Positions 1 to 12,015 of a DNA stretch of 64,000 nucleotides are shown piece after piece. The stretch spans positions 13,778,969 to 13,842,968 of the forward strand of contig NC_091369.1 in NCBI RefSeq assembly GCF_038502225.1, in the 5' to 3' direction. The notes beneath the pieces were generated by a model. That model had not been told where the DNA came from. It worked only from the letters and a program-made list of their open reading frames with translations, and searched no databases. Numbering within the stretch: position 1 is the stretch's first letter; every line of letters starts with the position of its first letter. The position numbers and the translations under genes are program-made. This stretch comes from Cherax quadricarinatus. Its lineage: Eukaryota; Arthropoda; Malacostraca; Decapoda; Parastacidae.

Positions 1-53
<53 letters not shown>
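1..53. repeat. (TG)n microsatellite
   Basis: Uninterrupted TG dinucleotide run at the left window edge, so its true length is unknown. The next 290 bases (54-347) hold nothing I recognise. Confidence 0.98.
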
Positions 54-57
<4 letters not shown>

Positions 58-347
58 ATACATTTGTTGTCGCAACACAAAAGAGAATTAAATAAGTACA
101 AACCACGGAATAAAGAATAATGCAGCGTTATATTTTACATGAAGCAGCCGTCTTCAAGGTCTTAAGGCTTGACGGGGTTTAGCAGAGATTAACCATGGAA
201 TTTATAGATAAAATAGAGAATTCTCGCAGGTACATCTTATTAAAATTTTGAAACCAGCAAGAAAGCGTGGTTTTAATAGCATGTGATGAGGGAGTTATAG
301 ATTTTTAACTTAAGTATTGAAGACTAACCCCTGTTAAACCCTCCCAT

Positions 348-640
348 GGTTCGCGCCTTGAACTACTGAGGGAGGTTCGCGGCTTGAACTACTGAGGGAG
401 GTTCGCGGCTTGAACTACTGAGGGAGGTTCGCGGCTTGAACTACTGAGGGAGGTTCGCGGCTTGAACTACTGAGGGAGGTTCGCGGCTTGAACTACTGAG
501 GGAGGTTCGCGGCTTGAACTACTGAGGGAGGTTCGCGGCTTGAACTACTGAGGGAGGTTCGCGGCTTGAACTACTGAGGGAGGTTCGCGGCTTGAACTAC
601 TGAGGGAGGTTCGCGGCTTGAACTACTGAGGGAGGTTCGC
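348..640. repeat. 26-bp minisatellite, about 11 copies
   Basis: Head-to-tail copies of a 26-bp unit containing GGTTCGCGGCTTGAACTACT. Only the first copy differs visibly (GCGCC for GCGGC) and the last is cut. The uniformity suggests recent expansion. Bases 641-1025 after it show nothing recognisable. Confidence 0.97.
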
Positions 641-1025
641 TGTAAGATCTAGTGCTGGTTTATACCCCATCCTGTGGATTGAAAGGCCTAGAGTTATCCA
701 GCTCCCCCTCCCCGTGGTTCTGTTATTTTCGAGATATTCAAGAAAACGCGACTAGGCCTATAATCTGTGACGTCATCACATCAAATGTTGTAGTTACTGT
801 AATTCGCTGTAGAAACATCGTAGGTAAATGATATTTACACTAAATGTTGCCAGATTTTTACAACTATTTCTCGGTAAGCTTAACCCATTCTCATTTTCTT
901 TCGACTATAAAATAAAATTAAATGATAGAACGAATGTACCTCAGTATTAATTAACTATCCAATATCTTACTACCTAAACATTGTTAAACTCGTTTATTTA
1001 ACATAGTCTTCATAAAAGTAAATTT

Positions 1026-1671
1026 TTCCTGGTTTCTCATTTTTTCTTAGTGTTCCTCATTTTTTTGGAGTTTCTCATTTTTCCTGTTCCTCATTTTTCC
1101 TGGTGTTCATTTTTTGGCGTTTCTCATGTTTCATGGTTTTCCTCATTTTTCCTGGTTTTCCTCATTTTTCCTAGTGTTCTTCATTTTTCCTGGTGTTTCT
1201 CATTTTTCCTAGTGTTCATTTTTCCTGGCGTTCCTCATTTTTCCTGGTGTTCCTCATTTTCCTGGTATTCTTCATTTTTTCTGGTGTTCCTCATTTTTTG
1301 GTGTTTCTCATTTTTTCTGGTGTTCCTCATTTTTCCTAGTGTTCTTCATTTTTCTTGGTGTTCCTCATTTTTCCTAGTGTTCTTCATTTTTCCTAGTGTT
1401 CCTCATTTTTCCTGGTATTCTTCATTTTTTCTGGTGTTCCTCATTTTTTGGTGTTTCTCATTTTTTCTGGTGTTCCTCATTTTTCCTAGTGTTCTTCATT
1501 TTTCCTAGTGTTCTTCATTTTTCCTAGTGTTCTTCATTTTTCCTAGTGTTCTTCATTTTTCTTAGTATTCTTCATTTTTCTTGGTGTTCCTCATTTTTCC
1601 TGGTGTTCCTCATTTTTGGTGTTCCTCATTTTTCCTGGTCTTCATTTTTTTCTGGCTCTCATTTTCTTCCA
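1026..1671. repeat. T-rich ~19-bp minisatellite
   Basis: Degenerate tandem copies of a unit like TTCCTCATTTTTCCTGGTG, with many 1-2 base changes and indels. The open frame across it is a Phe/Leu/Ser-rich by-product of the repeat, not a gene. The following 1672-2109 holds nothing I can name. Confidence 0.93.
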
Positions 1672-2109
1672 GCAGAAGGGAGGTGAGAGAGGAGCGAAGA
1701 CGTCACTATCTTGCCCCCAGGCAATATATTGAAGGCACCAGTTACGCGGGGGCATGTTGGATATAACGTGCCATCATTATACTCATTATAGGCCGCTACA
1801 GGTTATATCCTGCGGTATACTCCCGGCCACAATAGCGCTAAAACACGATAGTACTCAGTTACCTCAGTCACCCCCTACTATCAGGCTGTGAGATTAATAC
1901 GGTGGTGAGCCTGTGCTGTCGGATGGGTAACTCTAATATTTATACAAAATATGTTTGTGGTAAGGATGGCTGCGTGTGGAGAGGGAGGGAGGCAGTAGGG
2001 TAATGAGCTTGGGGTTGGGGGAAGAAACATGGGTGAATGTGATAAGAGTTTGGTGTATGTGGGGAAAATGTGAGAGAGAAAAAGTGAATGATGGTGGGGG
2101 TGATGTTTT

Positions 2110-2220
2110 GTGTGTTAAGAGAAGTGAGGGATTTTCTCCCGGCTAGGATCTTAGTCAGGCAACAACTCGCTCCGTGGAGATTTTGGTCATTTGATCGAAA
2201 GCTGAGGAAGAGGAAATTTT
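2110..2220 (+). repeat. diverged copy of the TTAGG-headed dispersed repeat
   Basis: Weak resemblance to the family seen at 11.0, 13.5 and 25.7 kb. It keeps CTTAGTCA, a CTCGC block and TTTTGGTCATTTGA in the right order, but no TTAGG head. Old and uncertain. Confidence 0.3.
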
Positions 2221-2580
2221 ATGGGTCTCGAATCACTGTGTTCACGAACATGAGGCTACCAGGTAACTACAGCACCATCTACATTAATACATTTTGAGCA
2301 CAGTCACTTGGTCTTAGGGTTGTGAGAGGTCCCTCACCTTCAGTAACTTTTAAACAGGACTAACAACTATTTCATGCAGTACTGTGCTATAATTCAGTAA
2401 ATGAAGGAGAATGTTACAATTCCACATGAAAGGAAGATGTGTATAAATCCACATGAACACCAACTGAACACAGGGATTCTTTTTTTTTTTGGTACCAGGA
2501 ACTGGAAAAGAATGGCGAGCGATGTTAAGAACGTATCACTATCTAGGATCCATTCTGAACTGGAAATAAAGCTAGTGGCC

Positions 2581-2715
2581 AGCATACATAAAGGGGAGTG
2601 CCAATAGACCCCAGGCTTCTTCAAGAAGGCGCTGGACAGGCACCTAAAGTCAGTACCTGACCTGCCAGGCAGTGGTTAGTACGTCGGGTTGCGTGTGGCC
2701 AACAGTAACAGTGTC
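2581..2715 (+). mobile_element. LINE-tail dispersed repeat (family L), left part
   Basis: Reads as a possible LINE C-terminus (phe-lys-lys-ala-leu-asp-arg-his-leu and onward), then the family's 'gtgtggccaacagtaacag' block. The same block appears at 58.45 kb and inverted at 60.4 kb. The copy breaks off here, and its other half is recognisable at 3010-3109. Bases 2716-3009 between them are not recognised. Confidence 0.55.
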
Positions 2716-3009
2716 GTATGGGGTTCGGTAGGAGAAACGAGGGTTGAAGGTAAACACCTTGTTGGATGGTAACACTATATATATTGTCAGACTGTGGTAA
2801 GGAATGGATGGGCCCAGCCTGCCGTGTTACTGCCTGGATGTCTATACGCCGAGTGAGAGCGAGGCAGCTCGTCTCACTGCCTCAAGCTGTATCCCGTGAC
2901 GCCATACATTCGCAGGCCTACTAGGGATCTTCTATATAAAGCACATGGATGGTAGTATAATACTCAGCTAATCTATACAACACATATAAGGGGATCAGCA
3001 ACTATGCTG

Positions 3010-3109
3010 ATAACAGCCTGGTTGATCACGCCCTGATCCACCATGAGGCCTGGTCACAGACCGGGCAGCGGGGGGCGTTGACTCCCGACACCCTCTCCAG
3101 GTATACTCC
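3010..3109 (+). mobile_element. family L dispersed repeat, right part
   Basis: Contains AACAGCCTGGTTGATCA, a GAGGCCTGGTCACAGACCGG block and a CTCCAGGTA end, shared with copies at 15,990, 45,650 (inverted), 58,451 and 60,355 (inverted). A high-copy GC-rich retroposon end; the clade is not assigned. Bases 3110-3436 hold nothing recognisable. Confidence 0.7.
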
Positions 3110-3436
3110 AAATATAGCAGTGGGCTCATTAAAGCCACAGATACTAATCCTATCCAACAAACCTCTCAGTACAGATGCTGGTAATGTATCTTCATTTGTG
3201 TTTACAAGCTCACAAGGTCTCAAGCCGAGTAAAAGCAATAACATTCTATATATCAGTAGTCTGCCCACAGAGTTAAAGAAATTATTTGCAGCTTTTAGGA
3301 AGATTCACAAAAGAACTTTGTCAACGAAATATGGATTCCTTGGTAAAAATCTATTAAGATGCGTCCGGAAAAGCAGGCAAGAAGGACGGGTAGGACTATG
3401 TCACAGTATTGCTCATACGCACTGAGCTACTGACGA

Positions 3437-4073
3437 CCACTGATGATGTAGTCGAAGTTTTACTCTGTCTTCCTGGCCCTTCCTCGATCTTCATGACTCT
3501 GCATTTGGAGGGGTTAAATTCGAGAAGCCAGTTGCTGGACCAGGTGTCCAGTCTGTACACGTCTCTTTGAAATCCTTCCTGATCCTCATCTGATTTAATT
3601 TTCCTCATTAACTTCACATCATCTTTTAACAGGGACACTTCTGAGTCTATCCTTTCCATCATGACATACTCATATACCAAAAATAGCACTGGTCCTAGGA
3701 CCGACCCCTGTGGGACCCCGCTCGCCACAGGTGCCCCTGTGATATCTCATCACGTACCATGACTCGTTGTTGCCTCCCTGTCAGGTATTCTCTGATCCAT
3801 TGCAGTGCCCTTCCTGTTATACTCGCCTGATCCTCCAGTTTCTACACTAATCTCTTGTGAGGAACTGTGTCGAAGGCTTTCTTGCAGTCCAAGAAATTGC
3901 AGTCAACCCACCCCTCTCGTGTATTATTTCTGTTACTTTGTCATACAACTCCAGAAGGTTTGTGACACAGGATTTTCTTTCTGGTCAGACTTGACTTTCG
4001 ATGCTATGTCGTTTTCGTACTGTCGCTGGGCCTCCCTCCTTATTTGCGCATACTCGTTTCTGGCTCTTCGAAT

Positions 4074-4075
<2 letters not shown>
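3437..4075 (-). pseudogene. Jockey/CR1-like LINE reverse-transcriptase relic J1
   Basis: Read on the minus strand, this is the RT of a non-LTR retrotransposon. From high to low coordinate I see a basic Tyr/Arg linker (near 4,060-4,000), then leu-asp-cys-lys-lys-ala-phe-asp-thr-val-pro-his (near 3,900-3,860), then a gly-val-pro-gln-gly-ser-val-leu-gly block (near 3,720-3,690). The catalytic box near 3,605-3,637 reads Leu-Lys-Asp-Asp where the family has Phe-Ala-Asp-Asp. Stops and frame changes separate the blocks, so it is dead. The 5' end is lost exactly at a TG array and the 3' end is also missing. Confidence 0.85.
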
Positions 4076-4164
<89 letters not shown>

Positions 4165-4182
4165 TGTGTGTGTGTGTCTGTA
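4076..4182. repeat. (TG)n microsatellite
   Basis: About 107 bp of TG with one TA interruption, abutting the 5' break of LINE relic J1. Confidence 0.98.
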
Positions 4183-4269
4183 CTATAATACCTGCAAAGA
4201 TTTAATGACTAACATAAATCTCTCTGTCTCTGTCTATGTCTGCCTATGTATCAGTCAGTCAGTCCCTTC

Positions 4270-4274
<5 letters not shown>

Positions 4275-4341
<67 letters not shown>
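4275..4341. repeat. (TC)n microsatellite
   Basis: Pure TC run. From here to the TA array at 4,619 the sequence is AT-rich and unrecognised. Confidence 0.98.
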
Positions 4342-4343
<2 letters not shown>

Positions 4344-4616
4344 GTCCCTATCTCATTTTTACTCTATTAACATATATATTATTTTTGAGCCCGGCTGAAA
4401 AGATTTTAGAATTAAATAACTCTCAAAAAAAAAAAAACTCGACAACGCATTTCATTATTCATCGAACAATTAAAATAATCTTCTTATATTTCCACAAATA
4501 TAATAATTCTCTGAGATTTATAACTGTTAAAAGTAATAAAGCAAAAGAAGTAATTTTTGTAAACATTACTGTTTAACGAAATAAATTTTTATTTGAAAAC
4601 AATAATGACTGATATT

Positions 4617-5166
<550 letters not shown>

Positions 5167-5256
<90 letters not shown>
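5167..5256. repeat. (TA)n microsatellite, right flank of MITE M1
   Basis: TA run beginning two bases after the right TIR. Together with 4,619-4,774 it brackets the element. Confidence 0.98.
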
Positions 5257-5262
<6 letters not shown>

Positions 5263-6079
5263 TGTTTTAATACATTATGCATTATTTGCAATCGTGTTAT
5301 ACGATTTCACGATTCATATTGTTATATCTGTGTATTCCTTACTGAAGACTACGAAGGCATTCTTATATCAAATGTCAAAAGAAGTCTGATAAAAAACAAA
5401 GCCATTAGTTGGAGATGTAAATATACCAGGAGTTATTATTTTGATTTTTCTCTCCATCTGGCTTATTTCCTCTCGTAACCAGATCAATATACAGAACACA
5501 GGGAGGATAACTGTCGCAAACAGATACGTGTCAAACAAACGTTCCTTACGAGGACAGTCTGGGATTCGGTACTTTCTTCTCGACCCTAACACTGTCACCA
5601 CCATCGTCGTCAACATCTTCCCTGATCTGAATTTTTCCATTCCAACAAAACGGCCGCTTAAAGACACAAAAGATTCCGAAGCGATTTCTCACATTTTTTT
5701 TAGGAGTTAATGAGGCAGGAAATGTGTTCCGGAAAGGTGGCCATTGTTCCAGCCTGGCGAGGGAGAGATTGCCAGGAAGGAAATCTCTTTGGCCTGGGGC
5801 TAAGAGGACGGCTCGGCACTATTTTGTCACTATCGCAAAAATACCCAACTTACCTAGGTGAAACTTAAGTGTTCGTCAGGAAGACACGTGTGTAACTTTA
5901 ACTTGAATTAAATACCGTTGATTTATGTACTGAAGACTAAATAAATCTGAGTTAAGATGTGTTTAGTAGAATTAGGCAAAAATATATTATGTTAGGTTAG
6001 GCGAGGGCTGTAAATTATTCAAGAAAACATTGTTTTTACACCATTGTCAGTGAAAATTATGTTTATTAACCCATACATG
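5257..6079. other. unrecognised spacer
   Basis: About 820 bp with no repeat family I can name. A minus-strand open frame (5,667-5,368, 99 codons) has one hydrophobic stretch that could be a membrane helix. The opposite strand is also open there, so chance is the better explanation. Confidence 0.5.
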
Positions 6080-6123
6080 TGAGTGTGTGTGTGTGTGCGT
6101 GTGTGTGTGTGTGAGTGTGTTGT
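6080..6123. repeat. (TG)n microsatellite
   Basis: Interrupted TG run directly against the 3' end of LINE relic J2. In element orientation it is an (AC)n tail. Confidence 0.9.
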
Positions 6124-6841
6124 GTACTCACCAATTTGTACTCATCTATCTGTGGTTGCAGGGCTCGATTCACTGCTCCTGGTTCCACTTCTTCACTGGT
6201 CGCTACTAGGTCCATTCTCTCCCTGCTCCATGAGCTTTGTCGTATCTCTTCTTAAACCTATATAAAGACTGACTCCACTACATCACTCTCCAGAGTTTTC
6301 CACTTCCTGACAACTCTATGACTGAAGTAATACTTCCTAATATCCCTGTGACTCATCTGAGTTTTCATCTTCCAGTTGTGACCCCTTGTCGATGTGTCCC
6401 TTCTACGAAACATCCTGCCCCTATTCACCCTGTCAATTTCTCTCAGTATTTTATATGTCGTTATCATGTTTCCCCTTATCCCTCCTGTCTTCCAGTGTAA
6501 TCAGGTCTATTTCCCTTAACCTCTCCTCGTACGACATACCCCTTAGCCACAGGACTAGTCTTGTTGCAAACATTCGCCTTTTCCCTAATTTTTTGACGTG
6601 CTTGACCAGTTGTGGGTTCCAGACTGGTGCTGCATACTCCAGTATGGGCTTGACGTACACGGTGTACAAAGTCTTGAAGGATTCCTTACTGCGGTGTCGG
6701 AACACTGTTCTTAGGTTTGCTAGACGGCCATATGCTGCAGCAGTTATTTGGTTGATGTGCGCCACAGGGGATGTGCTCGGCATTATACTCACCCCAAGAT
6801 CCTTTTCCTTGAGTGAGGTTTCCAGTCTTTGGCCACCTAGA
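6124..6841 (-). pseudogene. Jockey/CR1-like LINE 3' end, relic J2
   Basis: Minus-strand 3' portion of the same LINE family as J1 and J3. From 6,841 downward it encodes the post-catalytic RT segment (leu-tyr-thr-val-tyr-val-lys-pro-ile-leu-glu-tyr), then the arg-phe-ala-thr-arg region. A frameshift near 6,455-6,470 moves the reading to a second frame, which continues through arg-arg-asp-thr-ser-thr-arg-gly-his to a stop near 6,258. The 3' UTR runs to 6,124. The catalytic FADD box lies upstream and is absent. It joins J3 end to end in the same orientation. Confidence 0.9.
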
Positions 6842-8118
6842 CTTACTGTACTCACCTAGCTGTACTCACCTGGGTGTGGTTGCAGGGGTCGAGTCATAGC
6901 TCCTGGCCCCTCCTCTTCACTGGTCGCTACCGGGTCACTCTCCCTGCATCACGAGCTTTATCATACCTCTTCAGCTTCCAACTGTGTCCTCCTGTTGCTG
7001 TGTCCCATCTCTGGAACATTCTATCTCAATCCACCTTGTTAATTCCTCTCAGTATTTTTATATGTCGTTATCATGTCATCCCTATCTCTCCTCCCCTAGC
7101 TTTGGGGCTAGTCTTGTTGCAAACCTTTGCACTTTCTCTAGTTTCTTTGCGTGCTTGGCTAGGTGTGGGTTCCAAACTGGTGCCACGTACTCCAATATGG
7201 GCCTAACGTACACGGTGTACAGGGTCCTGAACGATTCCTTGTTAAGATGTCGAAATGCTGTTCTTAGGTTTGCTAGGCGCCCATATGCTGCAGCAGTTAT
7301 TTGGTTGATGTGCGCCTCAGGAGATGTGCCTGGTGTTATACTCGCCCCAAGATCTTTTTCCTTGAGTGAGGTTTGTAGTCTCTGGCTCCCTAGGCTGTAC
7401 TCCATCTGCGGTCTTCTTTGCCCTTCCCCAATCTTCATGACTTTGCATTTTGTGAGGTTGAACTCCACGAGCCAATTGCTGGACCAGGCCTGCAGCCTGT
7501 CCAGATTCCTTTGTAATTCTGCCTGGTCCTCGTCCGATTGAATTCTTCTCATCAACTTCGTATCATCTGCAAACAGGGACACTTCGGAGTCTATTCCTTC
7601 CGTCATGTAGTTCACAAATACCAGAAACACCACTCGTCCTAGGACTAACCCTTGTGGAACCCCCACTCCTCACAGGCGCCCACTCTGACACCTCGCCAAG
7701 TACCATGACTCGCTGCTGTCTTCCTGAAAGTTATTCCCTGATTCATTGTAATGCCTTCCCTGTTATCCCTGCTTGGTTCTCCAGTTTTTGCACTAATCTT
7801 TTGTGTGGTACTGTGTCAAACGCCTTCTTACAGTCGAAGAAAATGCAATCTACCCACCCCTCTCTCTATCTTGTCTTACTGCCGTCACCCTGTTATAGAA
7901 CTCCAGTAGGTTTGTGACACATGATTTCCCGAGCCCTGAAACCATGTTGGCTGTTGTTGATGAGCTCATTCCTTTCTAGGTGCTCCACCACTCTTCTCCT
8001 GATAATCTTCTCTATGACTGCATACTATACATGTCAGTGACACTGGTCTGTAGTTTAGTGTTTCATGTCTGTCTCCTTTTTTAAAAATTGGGACTACATT
8101 TGCGGTCTTCCATACTGT
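6842..8118 (-). pseudogene. Jockey/CR1-like LINE, longer relic J3
   Basis: Minus-strand RT with the 3' UTR, truncated at its 5' side where a short TG run starts (8,119). Near 7,860-7,740 it reads a phe-phe-asp-cys-lys-lys-ala-phe-asp block. An open frame from 7,666 to 7,082 (194 codons) holds gly-val-pro-gln-gly, the intact catalytic Phe-Ala-Asp-Asp (about 7,560-7,582), the leu-lys-glu-lys-asp-leu-gly box and the tyr-val-arg-pro-ile-leu-glu-tyr segment. The 3' UTR (GTACTCACCTAGCTG on the plus strand) recurs at 59.06 and 59.56 kb. Frame breaks around 7,670 and the missing 5' half make it non-functional. Confidence 0.92.
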
Positions 8119-8250
8119 GTGTGTGTGTTATTGCGGAAGTAAGCGACAGCAATATAATAATAGGAACTCAGTGAGAACCCAGAAGATTCCTCGAGTCCTT
8201 TATACTTCTTCGTGATTCCGAGTACTCGATAACTTAGGAGGAGAAACCAT

Positions 8251-8340
8251 TCTCTCTCTCTCTCTCTCTCTGTACGTATGTGTAATACACATACGCACAC
8301 TCACGCGGGCGCACACACACACACACACACACACACATGC

Positions 8341-8411
<71 letters not shown>

Positions 8412-8455
8412 TATATGTATACATATATATATATATATGTATACATATATATATA
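8251..8455. repeat. compound (TC)n-(CA)n-(TA)n microsatellite
   Basis: TC at 8,251-8,271, CA at about 8,312-8,337, then interrupted TA to 8,455, running into MITE M2. The preceding 8,130-8,250 is unrecognised. Confidence 0.95.
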
Positions 8456-8790
8456 TGTCGTGCCGAATAAGTAAAACTTGCGATTTTTGCTTAAATAGCA
8501 ACGCTCTTCTTGCCGAATAAAGCAAGCGAAAATTTGTGTATACAATAATTTCGCAAAACTCATTCTGAACCTAACGAAAGAAATATAGGCTCAATTAAAT
8601 TGCATTTGTTATAATAAGTTTAGGTAAGTTTTCTAAGGTTCTTTTGGTACAAAACTATTATTTTTTACATTAACATAAATGAAAAACTGTATCTTTAAAC
8701 TTATAAGAGAAAAAGTATAAGATAAAATTTTAGAAAGGACTTAATTTTAAATGAGTTCTTGCTAAGTGACCAATTTTACCTATTCGATAA
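8456..8790 (+). mobile_element. MITE M2, same family as M1
   Basis: Starts TGTCGTGCCGAATAAG inside TA repeats and keeps the internal order of M1 (ACTTGCGATT, TTTAAATAGCAACG-like, GAACCTAACGAAA). The right TIR is decayed (CTATTCGATAAAA for CTATTCGGCACGACA), followed by a TG array. An internal deletion makes it shorter than M1. Confidence 0.85.
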
Positions 8791-8793
8791 AAT

Positions 8794-8814
8794 ATGTGTG
8801 TGTGCGTGTGTGTG

Positions 8815-8898
<84 letters not shown>
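8794..8898. repeat. (TG)n microsatellite
   Basis: TG array with a few interruptions near its left end, bordering the decayed TIR of M2. Bases 8,899-9,837 hold nothing recognisable beyond short GA runs (9,458-9,489). Confidence 0.97.
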
Positions 8899-8903
<5 letters not shown>

Positions 8904-9454
8904 CGGAAAGATGGACGTTGAGTCGCAACATGGTCCTGACAGGTATCAGGTTGAGTGTTGTACCAGTGAGCTACGAGGCTTACAATAGGAAGGTTTCACA
9001 GTATAGCAGAGGTCGCCAGCTGTGGCATTAGGTTAAGCTAAGTTAAATCCCATTACTTCATTGTTCAATCTTCTTAGGTCTTTCCTGTGTCAGATAAAAG
9101 AAAAAAAGGACATGAAATACGAATTTGTATTGGAACCCAAGACTAATAAGGCTAAAAAAAATTGCGTCGTTAGATTTTCGTCAAGTGAATAAACGAACCA
9201 GCGAGTTGGAACTTGATTCAAGTGTGGAGTAACTGACGGGAAAATGACCGAGTCTATCACACTACAATGACACTCATTACCTAGAGAGATAAAATAGAGA
9301 GAGAGAGATAGGGGAGGAGACGGGGAGGGGGAATGGGGTGATAAAGAGAAGATGGAAACGGGAAATGGAGCAATAAAATTAATGAGGTGAACAGGGAGAG
9401 AGGAATAAATGAACCTTAGGGAAGACTGAAGCTAACTCTGAAAGATACCCAAGA

Positions 9455-9489
<35 letters not shown>

Positions 9490-9837
9490 AGGCAAGACAA
9501 CAGAGAGGTTGAGAAGCACAAACTATCTAATTTAAAAACAAAAATCCTGGGAAAGAATAAAGAAAATTAGAAAAAATTAATAAACATTTAGCAAACTGTA
9601 GACAAACGAATAAACGAAGAGGAAATTACAGTGATGAAGAATGGAAAATGAATGAGTGAATAGGGGAATTAAAAAAAAAAGGATCAATTAAAAAATGAAA
9701 ATACTTTTAAATAAAAACTTCGGCAAAGATGGAAGAAAAATTTACAAGACAAAAATAAATTGATTATAAAAATAATAGAAAAACTTGATATTTAAAAGAA
9801 ATTTTTTAATGGAAGTTCAAATTTAGCAGTAAATTGG

Positions 9838-10267
9838 TAAAGCTGAAATTTAACAGAAAATATCTAAGTAAAGTAGGAATTTAACAGAAAATATCTAAGT
9901 AAAGTAGGAATTTAACAGAAAATATCTAAGTAAAGTAGGAATTTAACAGAAAATATCTAAGTAAAGTAGGAATTTAACAGAAAATATCTAAGTAAAGTAG
10001 GAATTTAACAGAAAATATCTAAGTAAAGTAGGAATTTAACAGAAAATATCTAAGTAAAGTAGGAATTTAACAGAAAATATCTAAGTAAAGTAGGAATTTA
10101 ACAGAAAATATCTAAGTAAAGTAGGAATTTAACAGAAAATATCTAAGTAAAGTAGGAATTTAACAGAAAATATCTAAGAAAAGTTGAAATTTAACAGAAA
10201 ATATCTAAGAAAAGTTGAAATTTAACAGAAAATATCTAAGAAAAGTTGAAATTTAACAGAAAATATT
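9838..10267. repeat. 31-bp minisatellite, about 14 copies
   Basis: Tandem 31-bp unit with core TTTAACAGAAAATATCTAAG. About ten consecutive copies carry GTAAAGTAGGAA, and the last three carry GAAAAGTTGAAA, so two unit subtypes occupy separate blocks. The following 10,268-10,778 is A-rich and unrecognised. Confidence 0.97.
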
Positions 10268-10771
10268 AAATATATAATGCAAGAAAATAGGACCAAAATA
10301 ATAAAGAAGAAAATGAAGGCAACATTAGAGAAGAAACGAGAACAAGAATAAACTAGCAAAGCAAAATAAATTAAAAGAGAAAGATTAAAGAGAACAAACA
10401 ATCCTCAAACAGCGGAAAGATAAAGAAATCAGAGAAATGGAACATTCCAGGATAAAATTACAGGCTAATTAAGTCAGAAACTGGCAAAGGGAGAGAAAGA
10501 TAAAAGAGAGAATAGAGCAATCTTGAAGAAGAAGGGGAAGGGAGAATAACTTACCAGTATGGATGAGGAACAAGAGGGAATGTTGATAAACGAGCGAACG
10601 CAAGCACATCAAATAGAGAGAATGCGAAGCTAGAATTCCAGAAGAGGAGAGGGAAGGAACTATTGATAAATGCGTATCAAGTATAGAATGAGAAGGAGAA
10701 TGAAACGGTAAAGAAATGTAGTGAGACAATGAGAAACAAAAGGAAATAGTGAGAGACTGTTATTTATATTT

Positions 10772-10778
<7 letters not shown>

Positions 10779-10851
<73 letters not shown>

Positions 10852-10985
10852 GTTACTCGATGGGAAGCGGAAAATCAATAAGGGTCATGTTGTACCTGGG
10901 AAACGGTGAACAATGAGCTTTGATCATTGGGAGAGAAGGATAACTAATACCTTGGATCCAGAGCCCTTCAACGGCCTATACTGCC
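10779..10985 (-). mobile_element. (AAT)n-tailed retroposon, old copy, with AAT/ATT palindrome
   Basis: An (AAT)n run joined head-to-head to an (ATT)n run (10,779-10,850) is followed by a diverged GCGCTT-family body. The body is recognised by AAGCGGAAAATCAATAAGGG and later GGATCCAGAGCCCTTCA. In element orientation the trinucleotide is the 3' tail (see 61,081). Confidence 0.55.
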
Positions 10986-11024
10986 TCACCAATACACATT
11001 ACTGAAGGACAGGGTAGATATGGA

Positions 11025-11188
11025 CAGATTTAGGTTAAGTCAGGTTTGTCAGGAAACAGGACAAGTGTTTCCTAACGCGGGTCTTAGTCATATGATGACC
11101 CGCCACTGGAGCTTTCGGTCATCTGACAGAGGCCTTACGCTGGCTTACCCCTCTAGAAATTATGGTTATAATTATAACCAAACTAAGG
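11025..11188 (+). repeat. TTAGG-family dispersed repeat, copy 1
   Basis: Contains AGGAAACAGGACAAGTGTTTCC, then GACCCGCCACTGGAGCTTT, TTTCGGTCATCTGAC-like and TGGCTTACCCCTC blocks. These are shared in order with 13,453 and 25,670. The head here is reduced to AGGTTAAGTCAGG. Bases 11,189-11,639 hold nothing I recognise. Confidence 0.8.
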
Positions 11189-11639
11189 ACAGACTGGGTG
11201 AATTTAGAGGACCAGGATCAAGGTGGCAGAAAAAACACAGATGACCCATAAGAATGTCTGATGGTGGGTAAAAATTTGAATGTCTTAGACAAAGTGTTGG
11301 TGGAGGCAGATTCATTGCACAGCATCAAGGGTAAACATGGTATGGTCCAACAGACCAGAAATCAGTGATGCCGATTAAAGAGGTCTAGCAGGAGGGGCCA
11401 GAGGATGAGTCTCGACTCCCGAGGCTGTATGTATGTGAAGACACACATACATTCACCCTCGCTTGGGAAGAGTGAGAAAATAATGTATTACAGAGATGGA
11501 AAAAAAGAGATGTGATGGAGAAAATAATAGAGAGAGAAAGAGAAAGGGAGAAAGAGAGATGACAGCTTTTAAAACACAAGACGGACAGTAAAAGTATGCC
11601 AGTTGCACCCTTCTCAAAAACATCACTGAGATCATTCAC

Positions 11640-11818
11640 AAGAACATCGATGAAATAGTCAGTTGACCAATTGAAACTGCTGGCCCACAGCTGGCTCCAA
11701 CTTTATCCTATATGTCTCTTAACAATGAAAAGCCATTAAAATGAGCTAATGTAGGTAAAAGCTCTTAGTTTGTAAATAAACTTAGGAACCCTAGGCCTAA
11801 GTTTGCAAAATATTATGT

Positions 11819-11820
<2 letters not shown>
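11640..11820 (+). mobile_element. 3' end of LINE type 2 (same as 17.7-19.5 kb)
   Basis: Matches the final coding codons and 3' UTR of the LINE ending at 19,497. Shared blocks include GGCCCACAGCTGGCTCCAAC, CATATGTCTC-like, AAAAGCTCTTAG and TTTGTAAATAAA. Both copies run directly into a GA array, which therefore looks like the element's 3' tail or target. Confidence 0.82.

Positions 11821-11872
<52 letters not shown>
11819..11872. repeat. (GA)n microsatellite
   Basis: Pure GA run immediately after the LINE 3' end. Bases 11,873-12,010 are unrecognised. Confidence 0.98.
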
Positions 11873-11875
<3 letters not shown>

Positions 11876-12015
11876 CAGTTCAGTGAATGAAATGATAAAC
11901 ATTTCAAAGCATTTCAAAACTAATCTTTTTCTCGTTTAATTTTTAAATACTTAAGGACACACTTGAGAGGTAAAAACAAATGTTTTCAGCGACGTAAGGA
12001 AAACTTTTCTTACCA

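Noticed and set aside
348..640. CRISPR-like regular repeat
   Set aside because: Units are contiguous with no variable spacers, and the sequence is eukaryotic in character. It is a minisatellite.
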